A stretch of DNA of 32,544 bases from Pseudomonadales bacterium (GTDB taxonomy: Bacteria > Pseudomonadota > Gammaproteobacteria > Pseudomonadales > Azotimanducaceae): assembly GCA_030728785.1 (NCBI GenBank), contig JANQYP010000036.1, positions 61,794-94,337 on the forward strand, given 5' to 3'. The position numbers were made by a program, and so were the translations under genes. Shown here in pieces: positions 30,004 to 32,544 of the stretch. The first letter of the stretch is position 1, and every line of letters begins with the position of its first letter. Below the pieces are notes generated by a model. The model did no database searches and was not told the origin of the DNA. It was given only the letters and a program-made list of their open reading frames with translations.

Positions 30004-30033
30004 TTTTAAACTTAAACTATTTTTAACTTAAAC
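30004..30033. repeat. Direct repeat (16-bp period) upstream of the RDHSWG-motif protein gene
   Basis: TTTTAAACTTAAAC at 30004-30017 and TTTTTAACTTAAAC at 30020-30033 (13 of 14 identical). Confidence 0.7.
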
Positions 30034-30057
30034 CATCGCCATCCTGGAGCTCCGCAT

Positions 30058-31017
30058 ATGGTCAATATCGTTGGTAATGTTTCTCCCCAGGACGACTACA
30101 CACACCCCCTGGGTCCCGAAGAGAATTTTAACGAATCCGTCTACTTCAACTTTTTTGACCGCCAGCAGGGCCGCGGCGGTTTTATTCGCATCGGCAATCG
30201 TGCCAACGAAGGTTATGCGGAGATGACCATTATCATCTATAACCCCGACGGCTCAGCTTTTTTTAATTACAAAAAACCGGAGATCAGCCACAACGATGGC
30301 TGGGATGCCGGCGGCGCACGGGTTGAGGTGGTGATACCCGGCGAACAGATCCGTACCCGCTACACGGGCTCGGCACTGTATATGACCAACTCACGGGATA
30401 TGCAGGACCCGAGCCAGGCCTTCAAGAATAATCCATTCCGCAGCCTGCAGGTGAATCTGTTACATGAGGGTGTTGGCCCCCTGTATGGCCATGTGGGCAG
30501 CGCCGAAGATAAAAACGACTTTGCCCGGGCGCACTACGAACAACATATGCGGGTCAGCGGCACCATCGAAATCGAAGGTGAAGCGGTGATCCATATCCAG
30601 GGCCACGGCCTGCGCGATCATTCCTGGGGACCACGTTACTGGCAGTCCATTCGCTCCTATCGCTGGATCACTGGTAATTTTGGTGACGACTTAGGGATGG
30701 TGCTATCCATTGTTGGCGACCACAAGGGCGGCATGTTTCATAAGGGCGACAAATTCCTCAAGGTCACCGACCTGAAGCTGGAAACTGAATATGAGCCGGG
30801 CACCAGTTTTCACCGTTTATTACGCGCCCAGGTGAGCCTCGAAAATGGCGACCAGCATAAAATCACTGGTGTGATCAAAGGTTTTATTCCCCTGCGTAAT
30901 CGCCGATCTGAAAGCATCACTTATATTGGCGAAGGTATGACAGAGTACACCCTCGACGGCGAGCGAGTGGGTTATGGCTTAAGCGAATATCTGGACCAGC
31001 CAGACGACAAAATCTAA
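30058..31017 (+). CDS. Uncharacterised protein (DUF7064/7065-like, RDHSWG motif)
   Basis: 319 aa, clear GGAG ribosome-binding site upstream, internal motif GHGLRDHSWGPRYWQ, beta-rich sequence without a signal peptide. Confidence 0.7.
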   Translation: MVNIVGNVSPQDDYTHPLGPEENFNESVYFNFFDRQQGRGGFIRIGNRANEGYAEMTIIIYNPDGSAFFNYKKPEISHNDGWDAGGARVEVVIPGEQIRTRYTGSALYMTNSRDMQDPSQAFKNNPFRSLQVNLLHEGVGPLYGHVGSAEDKNDFARAHYEQHMRVSGTIEIEGEAVIHIQGHGLRDHSWGPRYWQSIRSYRWITGNFGDDLGMVLSIVGDHKGGMFHKGDKFLKVTDLKLETEYEPGTSFHRLLRAQVSLENGDQHKITGVIKGFIPLRNRRSESITYIGEGMTEYTLDGERVGYGLSEYLDQPDDKI

Positions 31018-31033
31018 TAAGAGCCAAAATATC

Positions 31034-32544
31034 ATGGCCGAGCACAGACCTTTGCAGGACCAGCTAGATACAGCCCGCCAGGAGTCCATGGCGGGACTCG
31101 ATATGCCGTGGCTGCTGGGCCAATGGGCGGCACGACAACCGGATAAGGCCTGTCTGATCTGGGCACCCTTCAACGGGCCTGAGCAAACCTGGACTTACCA
31201 GCAACTGTTGAATGACGCTACCCAGGTCGCCACGGGCCTGCACCAGCGGGGAGTCAGGGCCGGTGAATTTGTCATCATCCATCTCGACAACTCACCGGAG
31301 TTTGTTGTCGCCTGGTATGCCTGCGCCATCCTCGGTGCGGTTGCGGTATCAACCAACACCCACTCAGTGGCCCGCGACCTGGAGTATTTTGCCAGACACA
31401 CGGCCGCTGTCTGCGCCATCACCCAGCCATGTTTTGCCCAACTTATCAGCAACGCCTGTCAGGACCTGCGATTTATCGTGGTCACTGACAACGACGCCGG
31501 CGAGCCACACCCCAACCCGCAACAACAGTGCCTGGCTATCAATGCCAGCGCTTTTGCCGATCTGTTTGTCACCGGCGAACTGCCGGCACTACCAACCGAT
31601 CCGCAACGTAACCTCAGCGTCCAGTTCACTTCCGGCACAACATCACGGCCCAAGGCAGTGTTGTGGACCCATGCTAACGGTCTCTGGGCCGGCAAAGCCT
31701 CCGCCATGCATATGCGTCTGCGCCGCGACGATATCACCCTGGTTTATATGCCCCTGTTCCACACCAATGCCCAGGGTTACTCCATGCTGGCTACCCATTG
31801 GTCTGGCGGCACCATGCTGCTGCAGCCGAAGTTTTCAGCGTCACGGTTCTGGCCACTGACTCTCAAGCACAAGGTCACCTGGATCTCCATGATTCCCTTT
31901 GCCTTTAAGGCGCTGATGGCCCAAGCCGTGCCTGCGCACCAGCAACGCTTCTGGGGCGGCCCTGCCAGCCTGCCAGCCATTGGCCAACACTTTGGCCTCG
32001 AGACTATTGGTTGGTGGGGCATGACGGAAACCCTGACCCAGGGCATTGTCACCGACACCGACCATCCCGGCCCCCATGGCAGTCTTGGCCGGGCCGCACC
32101 TGAGTATGACATTCAAATACGCCGGGCCGATGGCAGCCTGACAGAGGCTAACGAGAAGGGTCTGCTGTTTATTCGCGGCGTGCGCGGCGTCACTCTGTTC
32201 AAAGAGTATTATCAAAATCCTGAAGCCAATGATAAAGCCTTTGATGCTGATGGCTGGTTCGACACCGGCGATCTGATCCGCCGTGATGCTGACGGCTGGT
32301 TATTCTTCAGTGACCGGGAAAAAGACATGCTCAAAGTAGGCGCCGAGAATGTCGCCGCTTCCGAAATTGAAAGTGTCATTATGCAGACCGGCCTGGTCGA
32401 CGAGTGTGCCGTAGTCGCGCAGAAACACTATATGCTCGATGAAATACCCGTGGTGTTTGTCATCGCCAATGCCCAGGGCGCAGCCCTCAGTGAAACCGCA
32501 CTGGCCACCGCCATCATCGAACATTGCCGAATCAATCTTGCCGA
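31034..32544 (+). CDS. AMP-dependent acyl-CoA synthetase/ligase, CaiC-like (3' end beyond the window)
   Basis: An open frame from ATG at 31034 runs off the right edge: MAEHRPLQDQLDTARQESMAGLDMPWLLGQWAARQPDKACLIW..., with QFTSGTTSRPKAVLWTHANG, GWWGMTETLTQG and GWFDTGDLIRRDADGWLFFSDREKDMLKVGAENV. Absent from the ORF track because no stop falls inside the window. Confidence 0.93.
   Translation, partial: MAEHRPLQDQLDTARQESMAGLDMPWLLGQWAARQPDKACLIWAPFNGPEQTWTYQQLLNDATQVATGLHQRGVRAGEFVIIHLDNSPEFVVAWYACAILGAVAVSTNTHSVARDLEYFARHTAAVCAITQPCFAQLISNACQDLRFIVVTDNDAGEPHPNPQQQCLAINASAFADLFVTGELPALPTDPQRNLSVQFTSGTTSRPKAVLWTHANGLWAGKASAMHMRLRRDDITLVYMPLFHTNAQGYSMLATHWSGGTMLLQPKFSASRFWPLTLKHKVTWISMIPFAFKALMAQAVPAHQQRFWGGPASLPAIGQHFGLETIGWWGMTETLTQGIVTDTDHPGPHGSLGRAAPEYDIQIRRADGSLTEANEKGLLFIRGVRGVTLFKEYYQNPEANDKAFDADGWFDTGDLIRRDADGWLFFSDREKDMLKVGAENVAASEIESVIMQTGLVDECAVVAQKHYMLDEIPVVFVIANAQGAALSETALATAIIEHCRINLA

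Noticed and set aside
31620-31660. Non-canonical SGTTSRPKAV loop in the acyl-CoA ligase as an inactive-enzyme signal
   Set aside because: SGTTSRPKG-type loops occur in active CaiC-type ligases, so the substitution is not evidence of inactivation.
31212-31859. 215-aa plus-strand ORF within the acyl-CoA ligase region
   Set aside because: The overlapping frame starting at 31034 gives clear AMP-binding motifs; this frame is Pro/Ser-rich noise.

Overview
This 32.5 kb window is a gammaproteobacterial chromosome segment, probably Pseudomonas-like or Cellvibrio-like judging from gene order. The left two thirds is a conserved core: a histone H1-like Lys/Ala-rich gene (cut by the left edge), adk, relA, rlmD, cysM, a GacS/BarA-type hybrid sensor, acpS, recO, era, rnc, a DUF4845-type gene, lepB, lepA, mucD (degP-like), rseC, rseB, rseA, rpoE (algU), nadB, a ygfX-like gene, sdhE and ygfZ. 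The right third is a complete-looking valine catabolism operon (mmsA, acyl-CoA dehydrogenase, enoyl-CoA hydratase, 3-hydroxyisobutyryl-CoA hydrolase, mmsB), an aldose-epimerase-like gene, an uncharacterised RDHSWG-motif protein and a CaiC-like acyl-CoA ligase cut by the right edge. Three observations stand out. (1) The gacS-position protein has lost the HisKA phospho-acceptor His, the ATPase motifs and a periplasmic sensor domain, but keeps intact REC and HPt domains. (2) About a dozen short tandem direct repeats of mutually unrelated sequence are scattered through the window. The intergenic units found are 7, 8, 8, 10, 11, 13, 16 and 17 bp (none a multiple of 3), while the coding units are 12 or 15 bp (all multiples of 3). 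This suggests a pervasive tandem-duplication process filtered by reading frame. (3) pdxJ is absent from its usual place between recO and acpS. No CRISPR, tRNA, rRNA or mobile element was recognised. All assignments come from reading the sequence; no database search was run.
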